Shown here: one piece after another, positions 11,776-23,499 of the stretch
Position numbering within the stretch: the stretch's first letter is position 1
How the letters are laid out: each line of letters opens with the position of its first letter
Assembly: GCA_018907035.1 (NCBI GenBank)
Contig: JACCIC010000125.1
Coordinates: 1,488,001-1,552,000, forward strand
DNA length: 64,000 nt
Direction: 5' to 3'
DNA from: Sycobia sp. Sy_11
Taxonomy: Eukaryota > Arthropoda > Insecta > Hymenoptera > Epichrysomallidae
Notes under the pieces: generated by a model
The model's database searches: none
What the model was told of the DNA's origin: nothing
Seen by the model: the letters and a program-made list of their open reading frames with translations, nothing else
Translations under genes and position numbers: made by a program

Positions 11776-11778
<3 letters not shown>
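10661..11778 (-). mobile_element. Solo LTR (same family as 60821-63251)
   Basis: An 1118-base segment bounded by TGTAAC and GTTACA, flanked on both sides by (AT)n. Its reverse complement matches the LTR at 60821-63251 through many separate blocks: the ends, a GGTAACCT region, GACCATCGTTGG, CGAAATAATAGTTTTT, TTCCTCGT, CCTACCTAATATGCG, and the repeat-flanked TTAATAGATTATTAATAATCC. No primer-binding site or internal retroelement sequence adjoins it, which fits a solo LTR left by LTR-LTR recombination. An internal (TA)n at about 10836-10888 is expanded relative to the other copy. Confidence 0.75.
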
Positions 11779-11831
<53 letters not shown>

Positions 11832-12250
11832 GAGCAGCAAAATGCATGATATACGGCGCCAATTCGCATAAAATACACTGATAAGTTAGCTTATGAATTT
11901 TTCCTGACCTGTTTTGTCTGTAATTTGCCTGTAAATTGTCTTGTACTTGGCCGTCAATACTGAAGATGATGCAGCAGATGACATAAAAACGAAAACCAGT
12001 ATTTTATCAAATCAAAGTTAGCTTCTAGTTTACATTCTCCAGTTTTAAATGAAGTAATTTTTTTTAAGTTAAGTTACATGCGTACATTTTGCTTTAAGTT
12101 AAAAAATTTGAACAAGGAGATTTAGATTATTATTACAGATGTGCAAATATCAAGATTCATATTGTGTATCAATTAAAAATTATGGACTAATTCGAATGAT
12201 CATTCAAAATGTAAACCTCATAATTAGAATTATTAATTCCTAAGCCTCTT
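11779..12250. other. (TA)n then non-coding
   Basis: (TA)n at 11779-11823, then about 430 bases of unremarkable sequence with no coding support. Confidence 0.5.
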
Positions 12251-12254
12251 AACC

Positions 12255-13224
12255 CACACGAGGACACGCCCTGCAATAAAAACGCAGGTATAAATGTGAA
12301 TACGGTCTGTGCATCCATAGTTAAACCTTCGATTATTCTAGTTACAGCTCAGGTTATTATAGAGAGTGCTAATGGTATGAAGAGCCGAGCACGCACGCTT
12401 CTTGATCAGGGATCGGAAGGAACATTTATAACGTAGACAATTGCTCAATTGCTCGGGCTGCCCAGAAAGAAAGTAAGCATCCCGTTGACCATTGTCGGGG
12501 GTAGGGCCGTCGAAACTGCCCGCACAAAAACCAGCTTTCAAATACGCTCTCAAATCAATTCCGTCTTCAAACTCAAAGTTACTGCCCTCGTATTACCGCG
12601 TCTGACCTCGCAGATACCTGCTCATAATATTTTTGAAATGGATATAAACCAATTTGCAGATCTTAGCTTGGCCGATCCGCATTTCAATATTCTGGACTCA
12701 ATTTATTTTTGGGAGCCGATGTATATAGACTAATTTTACGATGAGAACTGCGACGTTTTCTTCCATCGCAGGTAACGGCACAACATACGGTGTTCGGGTG
12801 GATAATTTCCGGGTCTATTGGTCCAAATTTGCCATGGTGGGCGGAGCGACTGTACGATGGTCCCCTCAGGACTTTGCACAACACGCAGGAAGACGATTTA
12901 AATGGAATATCAGAGCGCTTTTGGACTCTCGAGGAACTACTGCGATTTGAGAATAATTTGAAAGCAGACGATGTGGCTTGCGAGAAACGCTTTATAGACA
13001 CCTATTCTCGAGCGCCCGATGTTCGTTATATAGTTCAACTCCCGGTCCAGCGCGATTTACCCGATGTAGGAGTTGAAACGCGGCGAATGGCGGTAGAGTT
13101 GTTAAATTATATGCACCGCCGTTTGCAAAAAGATCCGATGCTCGCCAAGGCGTCTCGTGATTTCATGCAAACATATAACCAGCTTGGTCATATGTCGCGT
13201 ATTCCGAACATGGAACTTAATATA
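12255..13224 (+). pseudogene. BEL/Pao retrotransposon pol fragment
   Basis: Aspartic protease and following region of a BEL/Pao polyprotein. An open frame from about 12255 enters the protease motif LLDQGSEGTFI (around 12398), the DQGS form common in this clade, and is then cut by TAG at 12428. After more matching sequence it frameshifts near 12720; the frame then runs through TVFGWIISGSIG and a block ending in LGHMSRIPN, which is the usual spacer between protease and reverse transcriptase in BEL elements. It breaks off at 13224 where mariner D is inserted. No reverse transcriptase, integrase or LTR is seen here, so only an internal piece remains. Confidence 0.75.
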
Positions 13225-13735
13225 TTAGATTGTCAAATATCTCCCTTCCACTTTTTTGCTCTTCATTCAATGCTGTACAAAAAGTGTTACAGTGGTCGGA
13301 TTTACTTCAAATATGCGCCGTTTTGTTCGATAATCTGTTTCCATCTAGACGGCAACTTCATAATACTCCTCTAGTAGAAACCCCTCTTCTTATTTGTGAA
13401 AAACTCGGACAACCACTTTTCACAAGCCTCTTTTGAGTTCAACTTTATACCACCATAGGCGTTCGACATGGACAGGAACAGGTGGTAATCATTTGACGTT
13501 ATGTCCGGGCTATATGGTGGATGTGATAAAACCTCCCATCCGATCTCTCGTAGCTTCTGACGAGTCCTCAACGAAGTGTGTGGTCTGGCGTTGTCCTGGT
13601 GGAACACTACGCTCTTCCTGTTGGCCAATTGTGGACGCTTCTGTTCGATAACCTGCTTTAAGCGATCCAGTTGTTCACCGTAGATGGTAGAATTATGCGT
13701 CTGGCTATATGGGAACTGCTCATAGTGGATGATTC
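13225..13735 (-). pseudogene. Mariner copy D, 3' half only
   Basis: Minus-strand C-terminal part of an irritans-like mariner transposase. The frame from about 13730 downward carries VVFHQDNARPH (catalytic D), PPYSPDI...NDYHLF (third catalytic D) and, after a stop near 13371, KLPSRWKQIIEQNGAYL and a terminal stop near 13316. The 3' terminal repeat lies at 13225 onward (TTAGATTGTCAAATATCTCC on the + strand), preceded by TA. The N-terminal DNA-binding half and 5' terminus are absent. It interrupts the BEL/Pao fragment. Confidence 0.8.
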
Positions 13736-13739
13736 ATTG

Positions 13740-14650
13740 CATAAAATTTAATTGCGACGTCAAGGAAAGCAATCATATGCGAGGACTGACCAGCGGTATA
13801 CAAAATATTTATTTGTGACGTTATATGTATAAGGTTGTGTCCTCACACGGCCTCTACATGCGTCGCCCTCTGTTACCACTCCCAAGATGCAGTACGCTCT
13901 CCCGCGAATGAACTGAGAGCATGTGTCATTTTCTCAACTTCGGTCTCCCGGCAGTTAGAGCCCCCCCCCTTTTATTCACAGCTTCAGGTACGAGGTCGCT
14001 ACCAAGGCTCAGAATTATGAAGTTCAGTTCGTTCTCGACCGTTGATTCGCCCTTTATCCTCTTCGCGCGTCGCGTTCTTTCAGTATCGTTCCGTGGTAGT
14101 TGTAGCTTTACTTTATTCTTATATTACTTAAGTTGCGTATCACGTATTAATTAGTGCTACGCTTTTAGTTTTCCGATAGATTTATATAAAATCTCCGGGC
14201 GCATAAATTGCTGAACTATATGATCTAATCGCGTCTAATCGATGCGTGAGGTGGTGCATTGTACAATCGCGCGTATCTACTCCTTATATACAGCGTATTG
14301 TAATGTTAAGTAGTGTCTTTCGTATATAAGTGTATCTATTGTATCTTCCGTATAGGTTAGTTAAGTTTCAATATCAACATTTATCGACGTGTCTGTGTTA
14401 TGAATTTATTCTGGCGCATCAACGGTGCCCGGTGGCTGCCGTCCGTGGCGAGGTCTGAATCCATTCTCGAGATGTCGAGGCCACGACGCAGAGCAGAAGG
14501 TAACGCGGAACATCCTTCCCCATCGACCTTATCAGCCCCACGATCGTTTCCGTGTTCGATGTGCGGGTAAATGTATATGGCGAAAAAGTACTCCACCATT
14601 GCGTAAGAGTTAGTTGTAAGAGCTCTCGTATTTGTATCTAGGGTATACAC
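13740..14650 (+). other. Possible 5' leader of the R1-like element
   Basis: Moderately GC-rich sequence with no clear gene. A short frame from ATG 14472 (MSRPRRRAEGN...) ends after 32 codons in FPCSMCG, a C-x2-C start like that of a zinc-binding ORF1 protein. Its position just before the ORF2 relic suggests it could be the 5' UTR/ORF1 remnant of that element after a large internal deletion, or of a different element. This is inference only. Confidence 0.25.
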
Positions 14651-14659
14651 ACGCGAGGG

Positions 14660-16647
14660 CCCCCTAGATGGTACGTTGCAGGGATAAATAGAGAGAAATT
14701 CTCACAGGCCATTGAACGCGATCAGCAAAGCCTTGTTAGGATTCCAAATGGCTCATCGACAATTCAGCACGCCAGGGAGTTGACTAGCGCCAGAATGCGT
14801 ATTCTACGGCGGGCTTGCGAAGAGTCGATGCCGTGCAAAGTGGTTAGTAGAAAAAGACGTCCTGTATACTGTTGGACGGCTGAGATAGCTGGCATGAGGC
14901 GTAGGTGTTTACATATACGACGAATGTCACAGAGAGCTCGTAAACAGGGAGATGACATCACTTTGAGGAGGGCTGAATACAAGCTATCTAAGAAAGCCCT
15001 TCGACGAGCGATCGAGGCCAGCAAACGTCGATGCTGGAAGGCGCTGTGTGAAGACATAGATGGGCATCCATGGGGACTGGAATACAGGGTAGTTGCTGCA
15101 AAACTGGGAGCTCATGGAAACATGGGCACCTTGGACTCCAGCACAATGCAGAACATCGTAGATACCCTGTTCCCCACCCACCCTGATAGGTCTGATCCAG
15201 CTCCACCGAAACGAGAACTGGATGTACCTCTTTTCAGCAAGAAGGAGCTCGGTAGAGCCGTGAGAACGATGCGGAATAAGAGGGCTCCAGGACTTGACGG
15301 AATTCCAGGAGAGATGCTGAATATAGTAGTTGAGGAGCATCCAAAACTCCTTCTATCGATGTACAATTCGTGCTTGACAGCTGGTTTATTCTATTCTAGC
15401 TGGAAGGTGGCGAAACTTGTGCTTATCGACAAGGGCAAGGGTCCGCCGGAGGCGCCCTCGTCGTATCGACCTTTATGTATCTTAGATACAGCTGGAAAGC
15501 TGATGGAGCGTCTATTGAAGCCACGATTCCTGGGGGCTATTGCTGCTGCCGGCGGCTTGGCTGACAGACAGGGCGACGGTGGACGCAATCCTCGAGGTTG
15601 TTGATGCGGCCAGGTGCACAGAGAGGGGTAATCACTACTCTCGACCTGTTTGCCTTCTGGCTACCCTTGACGTTCGGAATGCCTTCAACTCTGTTGGATG
15701 GGCAAATGTTTTGAGAGCCATGGAGCGAGACTTTCGGATGCCACCTTCTATACTTCGTATATTGGATGACTACCTTAAGGATCGATACTTGGTTTACGAG
15801 ATATCGAACGGTTGGAGAAGGAAAAAACTTAGTTCCGGGGTGGCTCAAGGGTCTGTACTCGGAGCCGACATGTGGAACGTTTCATATGACGTAATACTCC
15901 GGATGCAGATGCCTGAGGACACCTTTCTGGTTGGATACGCAGATGATGTAGCAGCTGTTATCATCGTTAAGGATTATGACGCTGCACAGATGCGACTCAA
16001 TCAGGTGATGTGTCGAGTGGAGAGATGGATGGAGAGCAATGGGTTAGAACTGGCGGCGGCGGAAACGGAGATCGTGCTCCTAACTAAGAAATGTATCCCA
16101 AAGATACGCCTTATGCAGGTTGGAGACAGGACGGTGAGTACCAAAGCAGCTGTAATGTACCTGAGGGTGACGGTTGATTCCAAGCTGACCTTCTGGGATC
16201 AAATAAAAAAAGTGGCGGATGGAGCTGCCCGAGTGACAGCACAACTTAGCAGGCTGATGGCCAATGTCGGCGGTCCAGCACCCTGCAAGCGCTCGACAGA
16301 TCAGTCAGTTAAAGCCATGGCTCCAGAGGTCGCACGGAGAGGTTCATTACCACCTCACGCAGCTCTTATCGGGGCACGGTCGGTTTCGATCCTATCTCCA
16401 CAAGATGGGGAAAGTACCAGATCCGAGCTATGCCCACTGTTGCGCTCCCCGAAACGATGCACTTCACACATTTTTTACGTGCGAAGTGTTTTTCCTCGAA
16501 AGGGAGTGCCTCTGGAGAGACGTAGAACCATGTGGGCCTGATTACATCGTCCGGCTGATGCTCGACAGTCCTGAGAAGTGGTCCAGGATTTGCAATTTCT
16601 GCAAAGCCATCCTGGACTACAAAAGAAGAATTGAAGAAGGCGTGTAA
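14660..16647 (+). pseudogene. R1-clade non-LTR retrotransposon ORF2 (RT) relic
   Basis: Target-primed retrotransposon polyprotein lacking its N-terminal endonuclease. The open frame enters in the endonuclease-RT linker, then gives reverse transcriptase motifs RAPGLDGIPGEML, KGPPEAPSSYRPLCILDTAGK, DVRNAFNSVGW, SSGVAQGSVLGADMWN and the active-site YADD (about 15938). The C-terminal part has GHGRFRSYLHKMG and a Cys-His knuckle (CCAPRNDALHTFFTC). Lesions: a frameshift near 15540-15600, and loss of the stretch between the RT thumb and C-terminal domain with a frame change near 16270-16300. The 5' end begins at about 14660-14670, as expected for 5'-truncated insertion. R1 itself is 28S rDNA-specific, but flanks here are not rDNA, so this is an R1-clade relative or a displaced copy. 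Confidence 0.85.
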
Positions 16648-16924
16648 GCCCGCAAGGGCGAATAGGATGGCGCAGCTCAGAAGTAATGTCCTCATGGACG
16701 GTTCCTGGGCTGCACTTACGCCAACGTGAGGAGGTCTCCTCGGTGCACGCCTGCCGACCCCGACTCGCAGCTCTTTTCAGAGCTGTGGGAAGCAGTCGAG
16801 GGGAATACGCTGAGGAGGTAGTTTTTTAGTGGGTATACCTTCACAGGTTAGTCCTACATACCCGGGGACCGGTCTCCGGGATCCATAAAGGATTTTTCTC
16901 CTCCTCAAAAAAAAAAAAAAAAAA
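16648..16924 (+). other. 3' UTR and poly(A) tail of the R1-like element
   Basis: GC-rich 3' UTR with an inverted repeat GGGACCGGTCTCC near 16865 and a terminal A-run at 16908-16924, marking the 3' end of a retrotransposed copy. Confidence 0.75.
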
Positions 16925-17117
16925 CAAAACTAGACGAGAGTGCACTACGCGACATATCCATGGTGTTTCAGTTTCCCGAATATGCGTCCTTTGTTAGCAA
17001 CCTTTACAATGTAGTGGTCATTTACTTTATTTATATCAAAATCTTTTGTCATGGTAGTACCCCCGGTAGAATTACGATCAGTGAAAAATGGTTCAAAACG
17101 TAGAAAATGGGCAACTA
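16925..17117 (-). other. Unidentified short open stretch
   Basis: The gap between the poly(A) tail and mariner F has a continuous minus-strand frame ending at 16945 that includes TKDFDINKVNDHYIVKV. I do not recognise it. It is cut on its upstream side by mariner F and resumes nowhere obvious. Confidence 0.2.
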
Positions 17118-18391
17118 CGAGGGTGGATTGATAAGTTTCCGGCCTGACCAAGAGATGGCGCCACTAGCCTTGAGGTGGTGTTCTATAGTACCATCATTAG
17201 ATAGCTTGCAGCTATAGTTTCAGCCCGATCGCTTTGTTAGTTTAGGTTTGAGAGCACGCTGAACAAGATACCTCTGTGTTTTTCGTAAAAATGGAAAAGC
17301 TGGAAAATCGTGCTGCCATTAAATATTTTCATTTGAAGGAGGTAACGCCGAAGGAAATTAAAGAAAGGATGAACTCAACACTGGGGACATACTCCCCAAC
17401 ATATTCAACTGTTCAGTAATGGGTTTTCCAGTTTAAAAGGGTCGTGTAAACACTTCTGATGAGCCAGGACGCCCCATTGAGGTCACAAGTCCAGATATGA
17501 TCGAAAAAATCCATCAAATAGTGCTGAAAGACGGCAGATAAAAATTGCGTGAGATAGCTGAGACCTGCAAGATGTCATATGAACGTGTACAGAATATGGA
17601 AAAGCTCTGTGCAAGATGGGTGCCGCGTTTTCTAACAGTCGAACACAAATTGATTCGAAAGTATATTTCTAGCGCGTTGTATAAACGGCGTTGTATAAAC
17701 TTTGGCGTTGTATAAACGTAATCAAAGCGAATTTTTGCATCGATTCCTAACCGTTGATGAAACTTTTGTCCACCACTACACTCCTGAAATCAAACAATAG
17801 TCTAATCAGTGGATTGGACCAGGGGAATCAACTCCAAAGAAGACAAAAGCAATTTTTTCGGCGACCAAGGTTATGGCTACTGTTTTTTGGGATGCAAGTG
17901 GTATTATATACATCGATTACCTTGAAAAGGGAAAACTATCACTGGTCACTACTACGCAGACTTATTGCAACGTTTGAGCCATGAAGTGAAAATTAAACGA
18001 CCTCATCTGGCGCAGAAAAAAATCTTGTTTCATCACGATAACGCGCCAGCGCACACGTCAATCGTTACGATGGCTAAAATCAACGATCTGAATTTTGAAT
18101 TGATGCCGCACCCTCCCTACTCTCCAGACCTAGCCCCGATTGACTATTATCTGTTTTCTAACCTTAAAAAATGGCTTGTGAAGAGGTCTGCGGACAATGA
18201 ACAAGTAATTGAAGCTGTAAATGGGTATTTTGAGGAGCTTGACGAATCAGTCTATAGGGATGGTATTACTAGACTAAAATACCGCTACGAGAAATGTATC
18301 AGCCTTCGAGCAGATTATGTTGAGAAATAAAAAAAATTCGTAAAAACGTTGTTTTTCTTGGTCAGGCCGGAAACTTATCAATCCACCCTTG
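17118..18391 (+). mobile_element. Mariner copy F, both termini present
   Basis: A 1274-base element with near-perfect terminal inverted repeats (about 34 bases, core GGTGGATTGATAAGTTTCC), flanked by TA on both sides (17116-17117 and 18392-18393). Copy G at 29511-30604 is the same family in opposite orientation. Confidence 0.92.
17291..18330 (+). pseudogene. Mariner transposase, copy F (mellifera-type, broken)
   Basis: The start at 17291 (MEKLENRAAIKYFHLK) fits the family. The catalytic D residues are visible in FVHH-type context near 17770, LFHHDNAPAHT and YSPDLAPIDYYLF. Lesions include TAA in place of a CAG codon near 17417, neighbouring small indels, TAA near 17540, loss of several codons after YERVQN, and a short duplication of TTGTATAAACG-type sequence near 17680-17715 that breaks the frame. 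The last 120 codons are open to the stop at 18330. Termini are good, so it might once have moved in trans, but it makes no full protein. Confidence 0.9.
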
Positions 18392-18530
18392 TAAAATGGA
18401 TAAAAATATTAACATTTTTTATTGTTAGTAAATGGTATAAGATAATACGATAATTTTTTATTGTAAATAGCAACCTAATGTCTAAAAAATAATTAGTAAT
18501 TACATTTAGAAGCTGTACCTAGGAACTTTA

Positions 18531-19448
18531 TTGAATTTTTTTATAAAATATATAGGTGGAATGTTAAAATAGAGATACACGAAATAATCTTTTATCATGA
18601 ACTTTATTTCAAATGAGAAAAGAAAAGGCGTTTCTTCAAACGACAGAATGACACAATACTAACTACAGTACTCGAAATTGAAAACTCTGCAGGCCTTAGT
18701 GAGAAGCTTAAAACCTATAAAAAAACTTCAGGCATCTAAACAATAAACTCATAAATCATTTGTTGCGCAGGGCAGCAGACTCAGATCATAATAAGATCCA
18801 GTGGAGACATATGTTTACATACCTTTTACGATACTGTCCAATATTATGTATAAAAAACAATTAAATACTAATTTCTAGAAAATATTAGTTTGATTCTGTA
18901 AAGCCTTTTTTAGAGAATCAGAAGTATTGTGTTCAGGAATATGATTACTAAATTTAAGAAACTCAGGTTTTCCATTTTAATGTTGATCAGTTTGTTTTAA
19001 AGAATTGTCTTCTAGAAAATGAAAATGGTTATTTTCAGATTATGATGAGCTAAATTTAAGTAATTAGAACATTAAAATTAAATAAATATTTACTTGACTG
19101 GATTGTCCGTTTTTAAGAAAACCTATTCTCTGGGTTTAAGAAAATCATGTTTTAATTTTTAGAAATTGGTCCTGAATTTAAGTCAATATTTACTGGAATT
19201 TAGTAAATTTCCATTTAAGTAATTCAAATTTCTTACATGAAATAAATATCTTATTATAACAAAAAATATTTTCTTTACTTTAATATTTCAATTCTTTGAA
19301 TCAAGTAACTCAGTAAATAGTACATCGATTTATTGAATCAATAAATTATTTTTTTCATTGTTAGTTTCAAGTATTTTTTGCTTTTTTATTTATAGAAGGC
19401 TAAAATAATCTAACAAACTTTATAAGAAATGGACCTTTATTGGAAGCT

Positions 19449-19519
<71 letters not shown>

Positions 19520-20353
19520 CACAAGCACTTTAATTTATAAAAAACTTGGCAAGAATATATAAAATATAGAATATCTATTCTGAGCTTATAAAATGTGAAT
19601 GTCAACAAGTAATTTTATCACAGTAAAAAAAAATCATTTTTCTTATTTATTATTTAGCATCGGAAAATACAAGTTCCATAAAAAATATGCAGTAAATAAA
19701 GTATGTTTATTAGTAAAAATAGAAACATTTTACAATTAACATTAGTAAAATCTACAATATTTGTTTGATATATTCTGTTGAAAACAAAAGATACGAATCC
19801 TTCATGGTTTTCGTGATTAAATTCTACGTACCGCAAATTTGTTGTGTGGTATTTGTAATGAACGACCGAGTATTTATCTGTATTATTTTAACAATTTTTA
19901 TAATAATAATCAATAAAATTATTCAAAAATTCATTCGTTTATACGTTCGTTAAAAAATCAATTGCAATGCGCAAAAGGAATTGTTATATTATTTTAGCCT
20001 TATATAAATAATAAAGCAAAACATACTTAAAACTAAATATTGGACAGTATCGTAAAAGGTATATAAACATATGTGTCCACTGGATCTTATTACGATCTGC
20101 GTCTTTGCTGCCATGCGCGGCAAATGATTTATGAGTTTATTGTTTAGATGCCTGATATCTTTTTTATAGGTTTTAATTTTCTCAGAAAGGCTTGCAGAGT
20201 TTTCAATTTCGAGTACTGTAGTTAGACTTGCGTTGTCCTTTTGTTTGAACAGACGTCTTTTTTTTCCTCGTTTAAAATAAAGTTCATATTAAAAGATTAT
20301 TTCGTGTATCTTTATTTTAACATTCCACCCACTATATTTAATAAAAATTCAAT
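18531..20353. mobile_element. Inverted-repeat element E1 (arms ~320 bp)
   Basis: The arm at 18531-18855 is the reverse complement of 20030-20353 with scattered differences. Shared blocks include TTGAATTTTT, GTGGAATGTTAAAATA, GATACACGAAATAATCTTTTA, CTCGAAATTGAAAACTCTGCA, CATCTAAACAATAAACTCATAAATCATTTG, and TTTACGATACTGTCCAATA. No transposase is seen between the arms, so it resembles a long-TIR MITE. Its right arm lies inside element E2 and its interior holds E2's left arm. Confidence 0.8.
19451..19514. repeat. (TA)n microsatellite
   Basis: TA run directly abutting the left end of inverted-repeat element E2. Confidence 0.95.
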
Positions 20354-21283
20354 ACGAATTGATAGAAAAAGTAAAAAGACAACATAACATTGCATTGAAG
20401 CTTATAGGATTGACAACTATTGTTACCAATGAATCAGAAGTAAGTTTAGCTATATCACGAACTATATATAGTACATTAGTGGCTAAGGTTTTAAACTGCG
20501 AATCAGAGGATAACCTTCGGATTGGCTCTTTGAGAACCGATTAGGTAAAAAATAGTTTTCAGCGTATTTGTTAATGAAATAAACATTATGAAATTATAAA
20601 ATTATATCTATATATATTATTCTCAATTAATAGAGGTTCAAAAAAATGCATTTGTAAATAATATCGTAATAATCGTGTGTTTTTTTATAAGCAATAAGCA
20701 TTGAAAGTAAATTTACAACTATTTTCACTATTACAATCTGATATTGTAATTAACATTATATTATATTATAAAATAAACATGACATTCACTATTACATTAC
20801 GAATTCACACAATAATCAATGATATTCATGCTATCAATTCGTTTCGGCCATTACAATTATATTTTTTTTTTCACGAATGTATAAACGACTGAATTTTTTA
20901 ATAATTTTATTGATTATTATTATATAAATAAAATTTTTAAAATAATACACATATATATTCAGTTGTTCATTACAAATACCACACAAAAATCTTGCGGCAC
21001 AAAGAATTTAATCGAAGGATACGTATCTTTTGTTTTCAACAGAATATATCAAATAAATATTGTAGATTTTACTAATGTTAATTGTAAAATTGTTCTATTT
21101 TTACTATTGCACATATTTTATTTAGTACACATTTTTTATCGAAATTTTATTTCCCGATGCTAAATGATAAATAAAAAATTATTTTGTTTACTGCGATAAG
21201 ATTATTGGTTTACATTAAAATTTTATAAGATCAGAACAGATATATATTCTTGCAGATTTTTTTAGAAATTAATGTGCTTGTGC

Positions 21284-21289
<6 letters not shown>
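19515..21289. mobile_element. Inverted-repeat element E2 (arms ~420 bp)
   Basis: The arm at 19515-19950 is the reverse complement of about 20870-21289. Shared blocks include ACACAAGCAC, GCAAGAATATAT, TCTACAATATTTGTTTGATA, GTTGAAAACAAAAGATACG, GTGTGGTATTTGTAATGAAC and TTTTATTGATTATTATTATA. It is flanked by (TA)n on the left and (CA)n on the right. Similar ~60-residue open frames on each arm are mirror images of one sequence and are not evidence of a gene. Interior: the right arm of E1 and an unidentified open stretch. Confidence 0.8.
20356..20544 (+). other. Unidentified coding-like stretch
   Basis: An open frame of about 62 codons with balanced codon use (ELIEKVKRQHNIALKLIGL and following) begins right where element E1 ends and closes at TAG 20542. 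A donor-like AA|GTAAGT sits inside it near 20438. It could be an exon fragment cut off by E1, or a mobile-element fragment. I do not recognise it. Confidence 0.25.
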
Positions 21290-21375
<86 letters not shown>

Positions 21376-21408
21376 AACACATACACACACATATATATAT
21401 ATATATAT
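21283..21408. repeat. (CA)n with short (TA)n
   Basis: About 90 bases of CA dinucleotide from 21289, then imperfect CA and TA repeats; abuts the right end of E2. Confidence 0.95.
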
Positions 21409-21676
21409 TTATTACAGAATAAGTGTTAATTATTGTTACTATATTAGTAATATAAATCGCCTTGAATATTAATATTTGTTATTAAAAATGACAAAAATGC
21501 ATTAGAACATTACTATATATACGTACTAGCAACTTATTGTCCAACTTTTAGATGATACATTTTAGACGCAACTACTCACGAGTCGCGACAGAGCAAGGCA
21601 ATGAAATAGATTCTGCAATAAGAAGCTTTGCTAACGAACGATCTTTCGTGTATAACATTGAGCGCTACCTAGATAT

Positions 21677-21785
<109 letters not shown>

Positions 21786-22372
21786 ACGTGTGTGTATGTT
21801 TGTATGAAAGGGGGCTATTCCTACAATTTTCATCGTGGATACGTTCCTGAAATGTCGATAGTGCAGAACATTGATTTTAGTTCTTCAACTTAACGCAAAA
21901 TTTTTCTCTATGAGGCGCAATGATCGATTCGGATTTCCGGCAATCGTGAGGAGCACTCTTAACTGCTGTTACGTAGCTGTTACTACTGCTTTTCTCGCCA
22001 GTATAGTAAGCATATATGGTGCAGTAGTAATAAAAAAAGACGATTTCACTTGATCGTATACTCATAAGCTGAGACCAAGTTTTAGATTTTCACATACCAG
22101 ATTTTCGTTCAGTTTAATTATTTGCATCTTTTGACTGTGACAATTACAATATTTAAAACATATTACAAACTTCTAGTATAATATTTTTAATCTGATACAT
22201 ATATATTTTTCCATTAAAATATATCTATAAATTATATAGGGTATTCAAGTCATTACGTAAATGGTGTATATGATGAAAAAAGTACTTTTGGAAATATCTG
22301 TCTTAATTTTTCGTTAATTTTAGTAAACAAGTTCACTTACTTAAAAAAAATTAATTAAAGAAAGAAAGCAGC
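21786..22372 (+). promoter_or_regulatory. Presumed 5' flank/5' UTR of the SLC19-like gene
   Basis: About 590 bases between the microsatellite and the transporter start codon, with no supported gene. Promoter elements were not identified with confidence; the assignment is by position only. Confidence 0.3.
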
Positions 22373-22495
22373 ATGAATTGGGCAATAATTTCATTAATAC
22401 TCTGCGTTTTTGGTTTTTTAAAAGAATTTAGACCAAATGAACCATTTGTTACCAATTATCTTACAGGCCACTGGAAAAATTTTACGGAAATTCAA
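22373..22495 (+). CDS. SLC19-type transporter, coding exon 1
   Basis: Exon of 41 codons in phase 0, starting at ATG 22373 and ending before the donor GTTAGT at 22496. The protein begins MNWAIISLILCVFGFLKEF and continues with RPNEPFVTNYLTGHWKNF, the hallmark N-terminus of SLC19 thiamine/folate transporters (first membrane segment, then the conserved loop). Members of this family are 12-segment plasma-membrane carriers; insect ones are usually annotated as thiamine transporters. It joins in frame to 44577-44961. Base composition and intact reading frame set it apart from the mobile DNA around it. Substrate cannot be told from this part alone. This is the only clearly functional host gene in the window. 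Confidence 0.9.
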
Positions 22496-22499
22496 GTTA

Positions 22500-23490
22500 G
22501 TTTAATAATTATTTTTTAATATTCAAGTAATTAAATAGTCATTAAAAAGTTAAATATATATTTAACAAATATTGTTTAATTAAATTTAATTAAATTGCTT
22601 TAATTAAATCCTTTATTCATAAAACATAAAAATTATTTAATATTAATATATATTGTTATAGGTGTAATATTTTTCGATAATTTAATTTACATTTTCAGTT
22701 TTAAAACCAATTAATCTATTTAAAAATAAAATAGCTTAGACTCCCGGATATCCAATATGTAGACTCGACTTCTCACTGAACTTTGTATAGTTGATACGTG
22801 ATATCAGAGATAACAGAGATTCCCGATGCCGTACGAAAGGCTCGACAATTTTTGAGTGCCATGAACATATGCGCTCCATACAGCCAACTGCTACACTACA
22901 CGCGAAAACAACGTCACTAAACCTCAACATAAATTAATATGCACAGAGATAATATGTCTGTATTAGCCTACATAGCCTACGTTACGCGTTGTGACGTGCA
23001 CAATAAATATATATAGATATAGTTGTACCTGGTTGTACCATTTTGCTCAATGCGACGTTGCTGTTTTTGTTTGAATTACACAGAGATCAAGCCAAATAAT
23101 ACGCGCATGAACATAAAAAACAATGCAGCCCCAACTCAGATACCAGCTTCATAATGCAGAAGAATTTTTCATTCTGCAAAAGATGATCGCCTTTGTTTCT
23201 TTTTGTGGAAATAGACATTATGCCTTGGTATGCCATAATGAGTTTCGAAAATTGATTATTAATATTTATTGCTTATAATATTGTAGTAAATAATGCTTCG
23301 ATATAAAAAGAGAAAAAAGTATTAATTATCTCAAATATTAAAAATAATAATAATATAAATCAACAATGGAAAATTAAATTCTTGAAATGAAATGCTACTA
23401 TAAAATAAAATAAAATGGAAATTTTTGGTATAGAATGCTTGGAAACATTTGTATGTAAAATAAAGAACAATATAGCATTCGTTTTCTTAT
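22500..23490. other. Intronic sequence, no gene seen
   Basis: AT-rich with a more balanced patch at about 22735-23000. That patch has a 64-codon minus-strand open frame ending in a stop near 22736 which I do not recognise and do not call as a gene. Confidence 0.4.
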
Positions 23491-23499
23491 ATATTAAGA

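Noticed and set aside
14660..16924. R1 insertion in 28S rDNA
   Set aside because: Flanking sequence shows no rDNA, so it is not at the R1 target.
22736..22930. 64-codon minus-strand frame as a Harbinger-type nuclease fragment
   Set aside because: A GC-M-x pattern was suggestive, but the catalytic motifs of the family are absent.
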